Shown: positions 51,864-61,630, counted from the first letter of the stretch. The stretch: 64,000 nt of DNA from DASVUS01 sp036388675 (GCA_036388675.1 DASVRI010000045.1:1-64000); one strand, 5' to 3'. A program made the numbers and translations. Notes: a model not told the origin generated them from the letters alone.

Positions 51864-53402
51864 ATGAAACAATTCTTACCCTCTCGCCGTAATTTCTGCG
51901 CGCGCCGTTCTCTGCAACAATGGCTGCTCGGCGGCATTGCCTTGCTGACAACAGCGCAGCAGGTTGCAGCGGCACCGACCGAAAACATTGCGATGAAGCC
52001 CGCGCCGCGTTCGCTGCTGACTGGCGTGAAATTGCAAGGCGCATCACGAGTACTCGATGCCAACTTGCGCTCGCAGTTCAGCGGTCAGATGCAGATTTTG
52101 CTTAAAGAAGTCAACAAGAAACTGCCGTGGCGCGCGCAAATTATTCAGCCTGAAGTGCTGGCGTGGCAGCCGCCATATTACTCGCGTGAGGGCGCCGATC
52201 AATTGACTGCTGATGTCGCCTCGGAACTTTTAAGCATCGGTTACGAAACCAACTTTACCGAATTGGGAAAAAGCGACGGCACCGATTTGCGCCTTATGCT
52301 GGGACAAATGCCGGGGCGCGCGCTGGTCGGCATCTGGGCGCTTGATAAAGACGGCGCCGCGCTGGGCTGGGCCTTTCTCGCGCCGGATGTGCGCGCCGGA
52401 GGCAAAGTATTGCGCGCCGGTCAGCCCGCGTTGACAGAAGGACTGGTATCGCGCTGGGCGCAAATGACGGCGTGGATGTTTGGCAAGCCGCTATCGAGTA
52501 CTCAGAACGCGCGCTTGCAGAACCACTCGCGCGATTACCTGCTGGAAGTGTGGCGCCGCGCCGATGCCAAGCGCATCGCGGGCACGATGAGCGCGCTCTA
52601 TGCTTTCGGCCAGCGCCAGCCCGGCCCCAGCGCCGACGCCATGCGCCTGTGGCTGCTGGGCGAATGGCAAAAAACCGCGCGCCGCACGAGCGCAGAACCA
52701 TCGCTGCGCGCCATCACGCAAATCTATGACGAAGTGAATCCGCCGCGCGCGAGTGCCAAACCCGGTGTCGCACCGCTGTCCGACCTGGTGCGTGACGCCT
52801 GGGTCGAAATGCAAGCCTTTTCAATGAGCCAGATTCCGGGCGGCGTAACGCTCACAAGCGCAGAGAAATCGTCGCTGCGCCAGTGGGTCACGGCTAAGTA
52901 TCCGACGTGGAACGCGGCCACGCAGGCGCGCATGCACGAATCGCCGCTGGCCTGGGCCAGCCTGCGCTACGGATGGAACGGGTTCTCGGCGGGGCAAAAA
53001 CAGGGACTCAAAACCGTCTGGACAAAGAGCGTGTCGGGGTTGGCGGCCAGTGTGCGCAACAATCGCCTGCAAGCTCAAAAACTGCTGCTGGTGCAACGCC
53101 AGGAGGTGCAACGCCAGGAGGCGCAGGCCGCGCAAACGGCTGCCGTGATTGAACGCACCTCACCAACTCGTGTTGCTTCCACACCGCGCAACAGTGCGGG
53201 GCGTGCCACAGGCCGCCGTTCGAGTACTCGGCGTTCGGGTGCGACGTATGCCAGTCTCAGCCGCAAGTTGGCAATGCGGCAGCAGATGTTCCAGTGGTCG
53301 CAGAAGATGATGTGGGAAAGCCACTACAAAAAGATGAACGCCATGTATGAATGGGGCGGCAGCTCGCAGCGTTATGTGAACGCTTACGGCAACCCGTATT
53401 GA
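51864..53402 (+). CDS. Secreted protein with diverged RLAGV/LAW domain and coiled C-terminus
   Basis: The 512-aa product has a Tat-like or Sec signal (LPSRRNFCARRSLQQWLLGGIALLTTAQQVAA; the RR pairs are not a full Tat motif). Residues about 45-180 diverge from the neighbours' domain but keep its landmarks (LLTGVKLQGASRV, EVLAWQPPYYSREG, RALVGIWALDKDGAALGWAF). The middle is helical (LWLLGEWQKTARRTSAEPSLRAI). The end is Gln/Arg-rich with the duplication VQRQEVQRQEAQ, Ser/Thr/Arg-rich (RATGRRSSTRRSG) and aromatic (MFQWSQKMMWESHYKKM). AGGAG precedes the ATG. It closes the unit. Confidence 0.65.
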   Translation: MKQFLPSRRNFCARRSLQQWLLGGIALLTTAQQVAAAPTENIAMKPAPRSLLTGVKLQGASRVLDANLRSQFSGQMQILLKEVNKKLPWRAQIIQPEVLAWQPPYYSREGADQLTADVASELLSIGYETNFTELGKSDGTDLRLMLGQMPGRALVGIWALDKDGAALGWAFLAPDVRAGGKVLRAGQPALTEGLVSRWAQMTAWMFGKPLSSTQNARLQNHSRDYLLEVWRRADAKRIAGTMSALYAFGQRQPGPSADAMRLWLLGEWQKTARRTSAEPSLRAITQIYDEVNPPRASAKPGVAPLSDLVRDAWVEMQAFSMSQIPGGVTLTSAEKSSLRQWVTAKYPTWNAATQARMHESPLAWASLRYGWNGFSAGQKQGLKTVWTKSVSGLAASVRNNRLQAQKLLLVQRQEVQRQEAQAAQTAAVIERTSPTRVASTPRNSAGRATGRRSSTRRSGATYASLSRKLAMRQQMFQWSQKMMWESHYKKMNAMYEWGGSSQRYVNAYGNPY

Positions 53403-53879
53403 TTGTTCAGGTTTTCTCCTCACTTCACGGCAATGCCGCAAGAATGTGTACCCCTTGCGGCATTGCCGGTGTAATCATCAATTTTGTAGAAGCAGTTTCA
53501 TAAACATTGGGCTTACGCAAGAGCCTCGCAATGATTCGTAGGAGCGCGGTCTTCGCGCCCTGGATGAGGCCGTGTTGCACGCGGTAGAGCGGGCGAGTCA
53601 ACCTCGCCCTTACCTATCAGATATTTTGCGTAAGTCCTAAAACATCTGAACCAACGCGGAGTGTTGGTTGCCCCAGCAGACAACGACTTGTCTGCTGGGG
53701 GCTGTGAGCGATGGGCTTGTTTCAGCTCATGTAAGCCCGTCGCTCACGCTCCGGGTTCGTGACAATGGGCACCCTGTTCGTAACAACGGCTTCACGGCTA
53801 TTTATGAGACTGCTTGGGGTGTTGAGTACTCGCGACGGTGTGCTGCATTTGTTTGTCGGTTGTAAAATTCTTTTATTTT
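53403..53879. other. Repeat-rich intergenic spacer
   Basis: No gene is seen. In order it holds a 15-bp hairpin (53428-53442 / 53454-53468; probable terminator stem without T-run), a MITE-like element (53509-53635), a 13-bp hairpin (CCCCAGCAGACAA, 53671-53700), a 15-bp hairpin (GTGAGCGATGGGCTT, 53704-53747) and one GAGTACTC (53824). TGTAAAAT at 53861-53868 may be the -10 of the bicupin. Confidence 0.6.
53509..53635. mobile_element. MITE-like element with 12-bp terminal inverted repeats
   Basis: The ends GGGCTTACGCAA and TTGCGTAAGTCC are inverted copies (11 of 12), about 127 bp apart. The termini resemble those of transposons whose ends start GG(A/G)CTTACGCAA (from memory). The interior has only short hairpins (GGTCTTCGCGCC, GGGCGAGTCAACCTCGCCC) and no gene, so it would need a transposase in trans. 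A target duplication is not obvious. Confidence 0.55.
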
Positions 53880-54884
53880 ATGGACGCATTCATGCACCCC
53901 TCTTTTCTCTCTGTTGATGCTCCAGGCAGCATCGCTGCCACGTCACAGCAGAAAACCTCCCCGAAGCTGGCACGGCGCGCTGCCGGCGAATGTATCGAAG
54001 TTCTGGGACAGCAAGCTCGCGTGCGCATCGGCTCTCGTGATACGGGTGGAGTACTCGCTCTGCTGGAACTGGAAATTAGGCCACACGAAGGCGCACCGTA
54101 TCACGTTCACCGCAACGAAGATGAAGTTTTTTTCGTTCGACAAGGGTGCTTCGAGTTCATCCTCGATGGAGCCAAGCACCAAGTGGAAACGGGCGACATG
54201 ATTTACGGCCCGCGCGATGTGCCCCACACTTTTCGCAACCTCGATAGCCAAACGAGTATTTTGCAAGTTGTTGCACTGGGCAATGGGGTCGAGCAGTTTT
54301 TGCGTTGCTGCGCTGAAGCACTGGCCGTCGGCAGCGGAAAGCAGGCACCGGCAGGCATTGCTGCGGCACACAATATCGAGTTTGTCGCACCGGATACGCC
54401 GTTTGTCAGGCAATCGAAAGGCGGAGCCAGGCCTAAGATTATTCGTGTGACGGAGCAAAAGAGCGGTGCCGGGCTTTTGCAGGCGTTTGGTGCTTGTCGA
54501 TTCCAACTTGAATCAGGTGATACAGCCGGAACACTTTGCAGCAGTCTGCACGAAACGCCATCGTGTTCCGGGCCGCCGTTGCACATGCACGAACGCGAAG
54601 ATGAACTCTTCCTGATCGAAAGCGGCTGCTACGAATTCCAGTTGGGCACAGCGCGCATTCATGCCAACGCCGGTGATGCGGTGTGGGCGCCACGTTGTGT
54701 GCCGCATACTTTTCGCGTCATCAGTGACACACCGGGCCTCATGCTAACCCTTAACACGCCGGGCGGCTTCGATCAATTCTTCCGCGCCACTGCCGAAGTA
54801 TTTGCCAATGAGCAAGCGTCACCGGAGCGTCTGGCACAAATCGGCACCGATTACGGCATCCACTTTCTGCCCGTTGAGTTGTGA
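53880..54884 (+). CDS. Bicupin (quercetinase-like) protein
   Basis: The 334-aa product has two cupin_2 domains. The first (about 50-150) has metal ligands in YHVHRNEDEVFFVRQGCFEF and PRDVPHTFRN. The second (about 200-300) has them in PLHMHEREDELFLIESGCYEF and PRCVPHTFRV. Both keep the HxH-x(n)-E and distal His of metal cupins, so dioxygenase or isomerase activity is possible; the substrate is unknown. ATG 53880 or 53892 could start it; neither has a Shine-Dalgarno. It stands alone. Confidence 0.82.
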   Translation: MDAFMHPSFLSVDAPGSIAATSQQKTSPKLARRAAGECIEVLGQQARVRIGSRDTGGVLALLELEIRPHEGAPYHVHRNEDEVFFVRQGCFEFILDGAKHQVETGDMIYGPRDVPHTFRNLDSQTSILQVVALGNGVEQFLRCCAEALAVGSGKQAPAGIAAAHNIEFVAPDTPFVRQSKGGARPKIIRVTEQKSGAGLLQAFGACRFQLESGDTAGTLCSSLHETPSCSGPPLHMHEREDELFLIESGCYEFQLGTARIHANAGDAVWAPRCVPHTFRVISDTPGLMLTLNTPGGFDQFFRATAEVFANEQASPERLAQIGTDYGIHFLPVEL

Positions 54885-55048
54885 GGGCGCTTGCAATATC
54901 TTTGCGGCTTCGCACCTTCACCCGTGCGGAATAACCTTGCCAAGATTGGCTAGCGGCCTAACGGCGGCAGCGTCAACAACTTCTTCAACTGCGGCGCAAA
55001 GAAGCACCCAACAATGCGACACTGTCTGTGCGCTACATCCCGTGCGTA

Positions 55049-56521
55049 TTAAACGGCGTGTGACAGGCGGTTCTTCAAGGCGTGTTCGTAAACGAATTCA
55101 TAATGCCGCGCTGCGTCGAGCCAATTGAAATCCTGGCCCATCGCCTGCTGTCGCAATTGTTGAATATGGTGGGGACGGTCATACCACGTCGCAACGGCCC
55201 AGCCGATGCAGTAATACAACGCATACGGATCGATGTCCCAGAACTTGAAGCCGGTTCCGGCGCCGGTCGCTTCGTCGTAGTTATGCACCGTATCGTCCAG
55301 GCCACCCGTAGCGCGCACGATGGGCAAGGTGCCGTAGCGCATCGAGTAGCTCTGGTTCAGGCCGCACGGCTCGTAAATGGATGGCATGAGGAAGAAGTCG
55401 CTGCCGGCTTCGATGAGGTGGCTCATCTCGTTGGAAAAGCCGATATAAGCTCCCACCTGTCCGGGATAACGCGCCGCCAGGCCGGAGAAGAAGTTTTCGG
55501 TTTCCGGGTCGCCGGTGCCCAGGACGACGAGTTGCATCGCCATATTATCGAGTGACCAGGGCAGCGCCTGGCGCAAGAGGTCGAAGCCTTTTTGCGAAGC
55601 AAAGCGGGATACGATGCCAAAGAGCGGCACTTTCATGTTCACTTCAAGGCCGAACCGTTCTTGCAAGGCCGCTTTGCAGATGGCTTTGCCGCTAAGATCG
55701 GACGGCGTATAGCGCGCCGGCACGTAAGAATCGACCGAAGGGTCCCAGTGCTCGTAATCAACGCCGTTGAGAATGCCTGTGAGGTCGCCGCGCCGGTTGT
55801 TCAGGTACGGCGCCAGTCCCTGGCCGCCAATCGGGCCGAGCAGTTCATAGGCATGTGTCGGAGAAACTGTGGTTAGCGCATCGGCGAAGTGAATGCCGGC
55901 TTTCAGCAGGTTGATGCGCCCGTTATCTTCCAGGACATGGGGGTTGAAATACTCCGCACCAATGCCGATGTAGCCCAGCGCACCGGGGTGAAAGATTCCC
56001 TGATAGCCGATGTTGTGAATCGTCAGCACGCTGGCGGTGTGCGATAAGGGCGATAGAACGCGATCCCATGTTTTAAGAAACGCAGCGACCAGCGCCGTCA
56101 TCCAATCGTGCAGGTGCATGATGTGCGGGATGAAGTTCTGGTCTTTACAAATCTGCATTGCCGCCTTGGAGAGCAGTGCAAAGCGAAAAGCGTTATCCGA
56201 GTACTCGCCGCTGGCTTCGTGATACAGGCCGGCGCGTCCGAAGAATCGGTCATACTCTACAAACCACACCGGCACTTCGTTATCAAGCAAGGCAGTTTGC
56301 ACGCCGACCCAGTTCTCTTCGCCGTTGCCCATGTGCACGCAGCTTGCACTCAGCGGCGCCAGGTTGAAGCGGGCGCGGTCAACCGAAGCATAGAGCGGAA
56401 TGATGATGCGGACTTCGTGGCCCAGGCGCACGAGAGATTTCGAAAGCCCGGCGACAACATCGCCCAGACCGCCGGTTTTAGCAAATGGCGCGCATTCGGA
56501 CGCCACAAATACAATCTTCAT
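55049..56521 (-). CDS. glgA: Glycogen synthase (ADP-glucose type, GT5)
   Basis: The 490-aa product has standard GlgA length. The ADP-glucose-binding KTGGL is at residues 15-19 (ECAPFAKTGGLGDVVAGL), and the C-terminal GT-B half has VSRFASQKGFDLLRQAL and MPSIYEPCGLNQSYSMRYGTLPIVRATGGLDDTV. It transfers glucose from ADP-glucose to glycogen in the cytoplasm. GAAGGAAAC precedes the ATG. It is divergent (105 bp) from the GH13 gene, which suggests a shared glycogen or maltodextrin role. Confidence 0.95.
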   Translation of the reverse strand: MKIVFVASECAPFAKTGGLGDVVAGLSKSLVRLGHEVRIIIPLYASVDRARFNLAPLSASCVHMGNGEENWVGVQTALLDNEVPVWFVEYDRFFGRAGLYHEASGEYSDNAFRFALLSKAAMQICKDQNFIPHIMHLHDWMTALVAAFLKTWDRVLSPLSHTASVLTIHNIGYQGIFHPGALGYIGIGAEYFNPHVLEDNGRINLLKAGIHFADALTTVSPTHAYELLGPIGGQGLAPYLNNRRGDLTGILNGVDYEHWDPSVDSYVPARYTPSDLSGKAICKAALQERFGLEVNMKVPLFGIVSRFASQKGFDLLRQALPWSLDNMAMQLVVLGTGDPETENFFSGLAARYPGQVGAYIGFSNEMSHLIEAGSDFFLMPSIYEPCGLNQSYSMRYGTLPIVRATGGLDDTVHNYDEATGAGTGFKFWDIDPYALYYCIGWAVATWYDRPHHIQQLRQQAMGQDFNWLDAARHYEFVYEHALKNRLSHAV

Positions 56522-56626
56522 GGAGTTTCCTTCAGGCAGAAAGTGGCAAAGACGATTTTAACTCATGTATTATCTCAGTAGGGGCAAGCATCTTGCCCGA
56601 TACCCATACAGCCACCGAGTTCCGCA

Positions 56627-59600
56627 ATGAATCTTTTCCATCTCGACAATGCTCGCTGCGACAACGCCTGGCGCGAGTTTCACGTTTCTCGTGAGGCGCG
56701 CGACCGCTACGACTTCGATCAGGCGCTTTTTGCCACCAATGGCAACGTCATCTTCGCTAACTTTGGAGCGGCACGACTCTTCGCCGCCAAAATGAATGCC
56801 AAACGCGACCTGGCGCAAAATCCCGAGCAAGCTATTAAAGCCGGGCAAATCAACGCCATGGGCTTGCTCGACGAAATTTTGCATTATGTCGCGGCGCGCT
56901 ATCGCGAAGAAAAGAACCCGCGCGCCCTGGCCAAAGCGCTGGAATGGCTGGATGCAAAAGTCGGGCGTGACGCCGTAGATACCGCGCTGGTGCGCTTCAC
57001 GGAAGATTTTCCGCCGGTTGCGGTTTATCAGGCGCAAAGCAGCGCTATCGAGTACTTGCAGGGCAGAACGCAGGGCGTCTCGAATCGCCACATTGCACTC
57101 GAAGAGATGCTGATGCTGTGGCTGAGCAACCTCAACCCGGCATTGAAGCCTTACAGCGAGCTGTTCGACGACAGCAACTTGAGTGATACGGCTTATCGCC
57201 CCATCATGACGCAGTTGCGCGAGTTCTTCGATACGCAGCCGCGTTTTGGCCCCAACAACCAGAACCTGATCGACATGTTGCGCGCCCCGGCGCTGCTACA
57301 CCCCGACTCGCTCATGGCGCAACTTGAATGGCTGCTGCGCAGTTGGAGCGAACTGGCCGAAGAGTTCTTTCAGCGTTTGCTATCGAGCCTCGACTTCATC
57401 AAAGAAGAAGAGAAACCGGTTTTCTTCGGGCCAGGTCCATCCATCGTGCCGACCTATGCGCGTGGTGCCGGTGCAACAGTTGGCCTTGACGAACCGGAAC
57501 GCTTCAGCGCCGACCTCGACTGGATGCCGCAAGTCGTGCTGCTGGCGAAAAATACTTATGTCTGGCTCGACCAGTTGTCGAAACAATACGGACGCGAGAT
57601 TCGCCGCCTCGATCAGGTGCCGGATGAAGAACTTGATATGCTGGCGCAACGCGGTTTCACCGGCTTGTGGCTCATCGGCTTGTGGGAGCGCAGTCGCGCC
57701 TCGCAGCGCGTCAAACAGATGTGCGGCAACCCTGATGCGGTTGCTTCCGCGTACTCGCTTTACGCCTACGACATCGCACAAGACCTGGGCGGCGATGCGG
57801 CAATGCACGACTTGCGCGAGCGCGCCGGGACTCGCGGCATTCGCATGGCGTCGGACATGGTGCCTAATCACATGGCGCTTGATTCGCGCTGGGTCGTCGA
57901 GCATCCGAACTGGTTTCTTTCGCTGCCGCACAGCCCTTTTCCCACTTACACTTTTGGCGGAGTTAATCTGTCAAACGATGATCGCGTTGGCATTTACCTG
58001 GAAGACCACTATTATTCGAAGTCGGATGCGGCGGTGGTTTTCAAGCGCGTCGATCACTGGACGGGCAGCGAAAGTTATATTTATCATGGCAACGACGGCA
58101 CCAGCATGCCGTGGAACGACACGGCGCAGCTCGATTATCTGCAAGCTGAAGTGCGCGAAGCCGTCATTCAAACCATCTTGCACGTAGCGCGGCAGTTCCC
58201 CATTATCCGCTTCGACGCTGCGATGACACTGGCCAAGCGGCACTACCAGCGCCTGTGGTTTCCTGAACCCGGCACCGGCGGCGACATTCCTTCGCGCGCC
58301 GAACACGGCCTGACAGCCGAGCAATTCAACGCCGCTTTCCCTGAAGAATTTTGGCGCGAAGTCGTGGAGCGTGTGGCGCGCGAAGTGCCCGATACGCTGC
58401 TGCTGGCCGAAGCGTTCTGGATGATGGAAGGCTACTTCGTGCGCACGCTGGGCATGCACCGCGTGTATAACAGCGCTTTCATGAATATGCTGCGCGCTGA
58501 AGAAAACGTCAAATATCGCACCGTTTTAAAGAACACGCTGCAATTCGAGCCGGAGATTTTAAAGCGCTTCGTCAACTTCATGAACAACCCCGACGAAGAT
58601 ACGGCTGTCGAGCAGTTCGGCAAAGGCGATAAGTATTTCGGCATCTGCACCATGATGGCGACTTTGCCCGGCTTACCGATGTTTGGCCACGGCCAGGTCG
58701 AAGGCTATGCCGAAAAATACGGCATGGAATATCCGCGCGCCTACTGGGACGAAAAACCGGACGAGTATTTAGTGCAGCGCCACCAACGCGAAATCTTTCC
58801 GCTATTGCATCGCCGCCACATCTTTGCCGAAGTCACCGATTTCGTGCTGTACGACTTCTGGACTTCCGATGGCAGCGTGAACGAAGACGTTTATGCCTAT
58901 TCAAACCGCAGCGGCAACGAACGCGCTCTCGTAATTTACAACAACAAATACGCTGATGCCGCCGGTTGGGTGCGTTCTTCGGTCGGTGTGGTGGACAAAA
59001 GTTCAGGCGGCATTGTGCAACGAGTACTCGGTGAGAGCCTGGGGCTGACCGAAAACGCGGAATACTTTGCCATCTTCCGTGACAACACCTCAGGCCTGGA
59101 ATATATCCGCAACAACGCCGAGTTGTGCGAGAAAGGTTTGTTCGCACAACTGAAGCCTTACGAATATCATGTTTTCCTCGACTTCCGTGAGGTGCGCGAC
59201 ACGACGGGACGTTACGCGCAGGTCGCGGCGCTGCTCAACGGGCGCGGCGTGCCCAGCGTTGAACGAGCCGTGCGCGAATTGTGGGTGCAACCGGTTCTGG
59301 TTCCATTCCGTGCCGTGGCTGATGCCGAGTTGTGGAAGCAATTGTTAGGCATCACACCGGATATTGTGGTGGAAGGCGGCATTGCCGCGATAGAAAGCCT
59401 TACTGACGCGCCACTGACCACAGCCGCTACATCGTCCACAGATGCTGTTCCGAGTACTCGAGAAAAAACGGCAACAAGCGATGACGTTGTCACAGCAGAT
59501 GCTGCCGACACAGTAAATGCTGCCGACACAGCAGATGCTGCCGACACAGCAGATGCTGCGGTCAATGCAGCGCAAAGTTTCGCTCCCATCACTTTGAACG

Positions 59601-60352
59601 ATGAAGCGTTGCAGGAACTCGAAGAACGTTTGCGAGTACTCGTGGCGGCTATTCGCAGCTTCAGCGCTCAGGAAAACGGCGTTGCGCACCGGGACGTAAC
59701 GGCTGATTACGTCGATGTCGTGCAGGCACGGTTACAAAGCATTTCGCAACTGCCGTCGCTTGCAACAGGTGCAACGGAAACCTATTTATCGTCGCAGTGG
59801 AAACCGCAAACAATCGCGACATTGCTTGGCTGGGCTCTGGTTCACGACCTGGGACGCATCGTCGGTGAACACAATGTCGATGCGCGTGGCCGTAGTTGGC
59901 TCGATGAATGGCTGCTGGCCGACGCACTGGGCGACACCCTGACCGGCCTTGCATTCGACGAGTACTCGGCACAGCGTAGCGTCGGCCTCATCAAAATCCT
60001 GGTGGCCAACGGGCGCGGCTTCGCTGCCAACGATGGAGCTTCGCTCTTCGAATTCCTCACGCTTTTGATTTCAGATCGCGATGTACAGCGCTTCATCGGT
60101 GTCAATCGCTACGACAATGTGGTGTGGTTCAATCAGGAAGGTTGGGATGAACTGTTGTGGTGGCTCTTCACCGCGACAGCCATCGAGCAACCCGCAGAAG
60201 AATCGCTGCAAAGCCGCCAGGAGATTGTCACGCAGTTGCAGGAAGCTGCGCGCGCTTCGGGCTATCAAGTCGTAAAATTGTTAGACCACGTGCGTAAATT
60301 GGCGGCGAAGAACCGGCGCCCACAAGCCGCGCAAGGTCAACTCACAACGTGA
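56627..60352 (+). CDS. Large GH13 alpha-amylase-family enzyme with novel N- and C-terminal regions
   Basis: The 1241-aa product has a helical N-terminal region of about 290 residues (YDFDQALFATNGNVIFANFGAA, FFQRLLSSLDFIKEE) that I do not recognise. The GH13 barrel follows: region I MASDMVPNHM, region II IIRFDAAMTL (nucleophile Asp), region III LLLAEAFWMM (acid/base Glu) and region IV FMNNPDEDTA (Asp). The usual NHD is NPDED here. Next are a beta domain, a Thr/Ala/Asp linker made of an in-frame tandem repeat (ADTADAADTADAA), and a C-terminal helical part. There is no signal peptide, so it is probably intracellular alpha-glucan metabolism with glgA. Its specific activity cannot be assigned. Confidence 0.82.
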   Translation: MNLFHLDNARCDNAWREFHVSREARDRYDFDQALFATNGNVIFANFGAARLFAAKMNAKRDLAQNPEQAIKAGQINAMGLLDEILHYVAARYREEKNPRALAKALEWLDAKVGRDAVDTALVRFTEDFPPVAVYQAQSSAIEYLQGRTQGVSNRHIALEEMLMLWLSNLNPALKPYSELFDDSNLSDTAYRPIMTQLREFFDTQPRFGPNNQNLIDMLRAPALLHPDSLMAQLEWLLRSWSELAEEFFQRLLSSLDFIKEEEKPVFFGPGPSIVPTYARGAGATVGLDEPERFSADLDWMPQVVLLAKNTYVWLDQLSKQYGREIRRLDQVPDEELDMLAQRGFTGLWLIGLWERSRASQRVKQMCGNPDAVASAYSLYAYDIAQDLGGDAAMHDLRERAGTRGIRMASDMVPNHMALDSRWVVEHPNWFLSLPHSPFPTYTFGGVNLSNDDRVGIYLEDHYYSKSDAAVVFKRVDHWTGSESYIYHGNDGTSMPWNDTAQLDYLQAEVREAVIQTILHVARQFPIIRFDAAMTLAKRHYQRLWFPEPGTGGDIPSRAEHGLTAEQFNAAFPEEFWREVVERVAREVPDTLLLAEAFWMMEGYFVRTLGMHRVYNSAFMNMLRAEENVKYRTVLKNTLQFEPEILKRFVNFMNNPDEDTAVEQFGKGDKYFGICTMMATLPGLPMFGHGQVEGYAEKYGMEYPRAYWDEKPDEYLVQRHQREIFPLLHRRHIFAEVTDFVLYDFWTSDGSVNEDVYAYSNRSGNERALVIYNNKYADAAGWVRSSVGVVDKSSGGIVQRVLGESLGLTENAEYFAIFRDNTSGLEYIRNNAELCEKGLFAQLKPYEYHVFLDFREVRDTTGRYAQVAALLNGRGVPSVERAVRELWVQPVLVPFRAVADAELWKQLLGITPDIVVEGGIAAIESLTDAPLTTAATSSTDAVPSTREKTATSDDVVTADAADTVNAADTADAADTADAAVNAAQSFAPITLNDEALQELEERLRVLVAAIRSFSAQENGVAHRDVTADYVDVVQARLQSISQLPSLATGATETYLSSQWKPQTIATLLGWALVHDLGRIVGEHNVDARGRSWLDEWLLADALGDTLTGLAFDEYSAQRSVGLIKILVANGRGFAANDGASLFEFLTLLISDRDVQRFIGVNRYDNVVWFNQEGWDELLWWLFTATAIEQPAEESLQSRQEIVTQLQEAARASGYQVVKLLDHVRKLAAKNRRPQAAQGQLTT

Positions 60353-60463
60353 TGCAGTGGCATTAAAACACGTTTCAGTGCGGATGTCTGGATGTGTTTG
60401 CGTAAGGGCGCAACGCGTTGCGCCCCTACTCAGTGCTCTGAAAATTGCTTTAAGACGATTGCA

Positions 60464-60850
60464 TCACTGTTGCTTGCGTTCTTCAAAGCCGGCTGGTGGC
60501 ATGAATGTTTCGGTTGGGGGTTCCAGCGCATCAGCGGCGCGCGGATGGGCGCAGGGGAAATCTTTCTCGATGAAGTAGCGCAATGCGGGTTCGCCCTGCT
60601 CTTGAAAATAGACGCCTTCGTTTTCCGGTGTCGATAGCCTTTGCCGATCGGCTTCGCCTAGCGATAAGCAGAGCGCGCCCGATTCGAAACGGAGCGATGT
60701 ATTAGCGGTCGCAGGTGTTATCGCGGCGCTCCACGCGACACCGCCCGGCAGTTGCAGCGTTTCACTGATGGATTCGCCGCGCTCAATGGCAGCAAGCTCC
60801 GGGGGCGTGATGCGAAAGCGAACGCTATTTTGCGTCCAACGAATCTTCAT
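60464..60850 (-). CDS. DUF7009-like small protein
   Basis: The 128-aa product starts MKIRWTQNSVRFRITPPELAAIERGESI, the typical opening of a small family often found near molybdopterin genes (family name from memory). WSAAITPATANTSLRFESGALCLSL and ENEGVYFQ follow. Its ATG overlaps the mobA stop (ATGA), so it is translationally coupled to mobA. The function is unknown; a role linked to molybdenum cofactor use is inferred from position. Confidence 0.7.
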   Translation of the reverse strand: MKIRWTQNSVRFRITPPELAAIERGESISETLQLPGGVAWSAAITPATANTSLRFESGALCLSLGEADRQRLSTPENEGVYFQEQGEPALRYFIEKDFPCAHPRAADALEPPTETFMPPAGFEERKQQ

Positions 60851-61482
60851 TTTTGGCTTCCTTCACAGGTGTTTCCTTCGCTGCCAAACGCCCTGACATC
60901 GTCGGGAGTGTTGAAATTGTGCAGCATTGCAGCGATTGTGGCGGGTGCATCGACGTATTCGAAATCGGCAGCTTCAATAAAGGCGCGAAGCGAGAAGCGG
61001 CCCGGCGAGTCCTCGTCTGAAGCTAAACGCTGCTCCAGAAGGGTGAGGCAGCGCACCGTGTAAATCGAAAATAAAGGCTCGACGCGCCCGCCGTTGCGCA
61101 CAATGAGGCCATGTTGCAGTTGCCGTTGCGAAGCTTGCTCAAAGACCCATTCTACTGCGCCCGATTTTAAATTCGGCGTATCGCAGGCCAGGGCGAGTAC
61201 TTGACACTCTTGCGGCAATTCGCTGGCCCAGCGCAAAGCCGCCAGCAATCCTCCCATGGGCCCACTATCTGGAACGGCATCTTCCAGGAAAGCGATGTTT
61301 CCCAGCGGCCAGTCAACAGGACGGCTGCGGCCAATAACGGCCAGGTGCGACACAACCTCCAGCGCCACGCGCGCCGTATGTTCCAGCCACGAAGCTTCGC
61401 CCCAGCGCAGTTGCGCTTTGTCACGTCCCATGCGCCGGCTTTGTCCACCAGCCAGAATAGCAACCGATTTCGTGTGCAGCAT
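60847..61482 (-). CDS. mobA: Molybdenum cofactor guanylyltransferase
   Basis: The 211-aa product has the MobA nucleotide-binding signature SVAILAGGQSRRMGRDKAQLRWG at the N-terminus, then PDSGPMGGLLAALRWA and LALACDTPNL. It attaches GMP to molybdopterin to make MGD. The chosen start (ATG 61482) fits the family; the open frame upstream reads through a short tandem repeat (61558-61600) and is unlikely to be translated here. The last four bases overlap the next gene. Confidence 0.9.
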   Translation of the reverse strand: MLHTKSVAILAGGQSRRMGRDKAQLRWGEASWLEHTARVALEVVSHLAVIGRSRPVDWPLGNIAFLEDAVPDSGPMGGLLAALRWASELPQECQVLALACDTPNLKSGAVEWVFEQASQRQLQHGLIVRNGGRVEPLFSIYTVRCLTLLEQRLASDEDSPGRFSLRAFIEAADFEYVDAPATIAAMLHNFNTPDDVRAFGSEGNTCEGSQK

Positions 61483-61501
61483 TTCCACCTGTTGTGCCGT
61501 C

Positions 61502-61630
61502 TCAAGCCGTTGACGGTTGTTCCACAATACCTGCACGCACCGTGCGGCAGACGATCCAGCACAGCAAAGCGAACACCGACAAAGCGAACACCGACAAAGC
61601 GACAAATCCCAGTATGAAGTTTCCGGTCAT
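61502..61630 (-). CDS. Very small membrane protein (tentative)
   Basis: This 42-aa reading frame (MTGNFILGFVALSVFALSVFALLCWIVCRTVRAG) is one transmembrane helix with a basic tail. It lies 20 bp upstream of mobA in the same direction. The repeated unit SVFAL comes from an in-frame tandem duplication (AAAGCGAACACCGAC on the plus strand). A longer in-frame form reaches 61783 with a start at ATG 61783. Coding status is uncertain. Confidence 0.35.
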   Translation of the reverse strand: MTGNFILGFVALSVFALSVFALLCWIVCRTVRAGIVEQPSTA

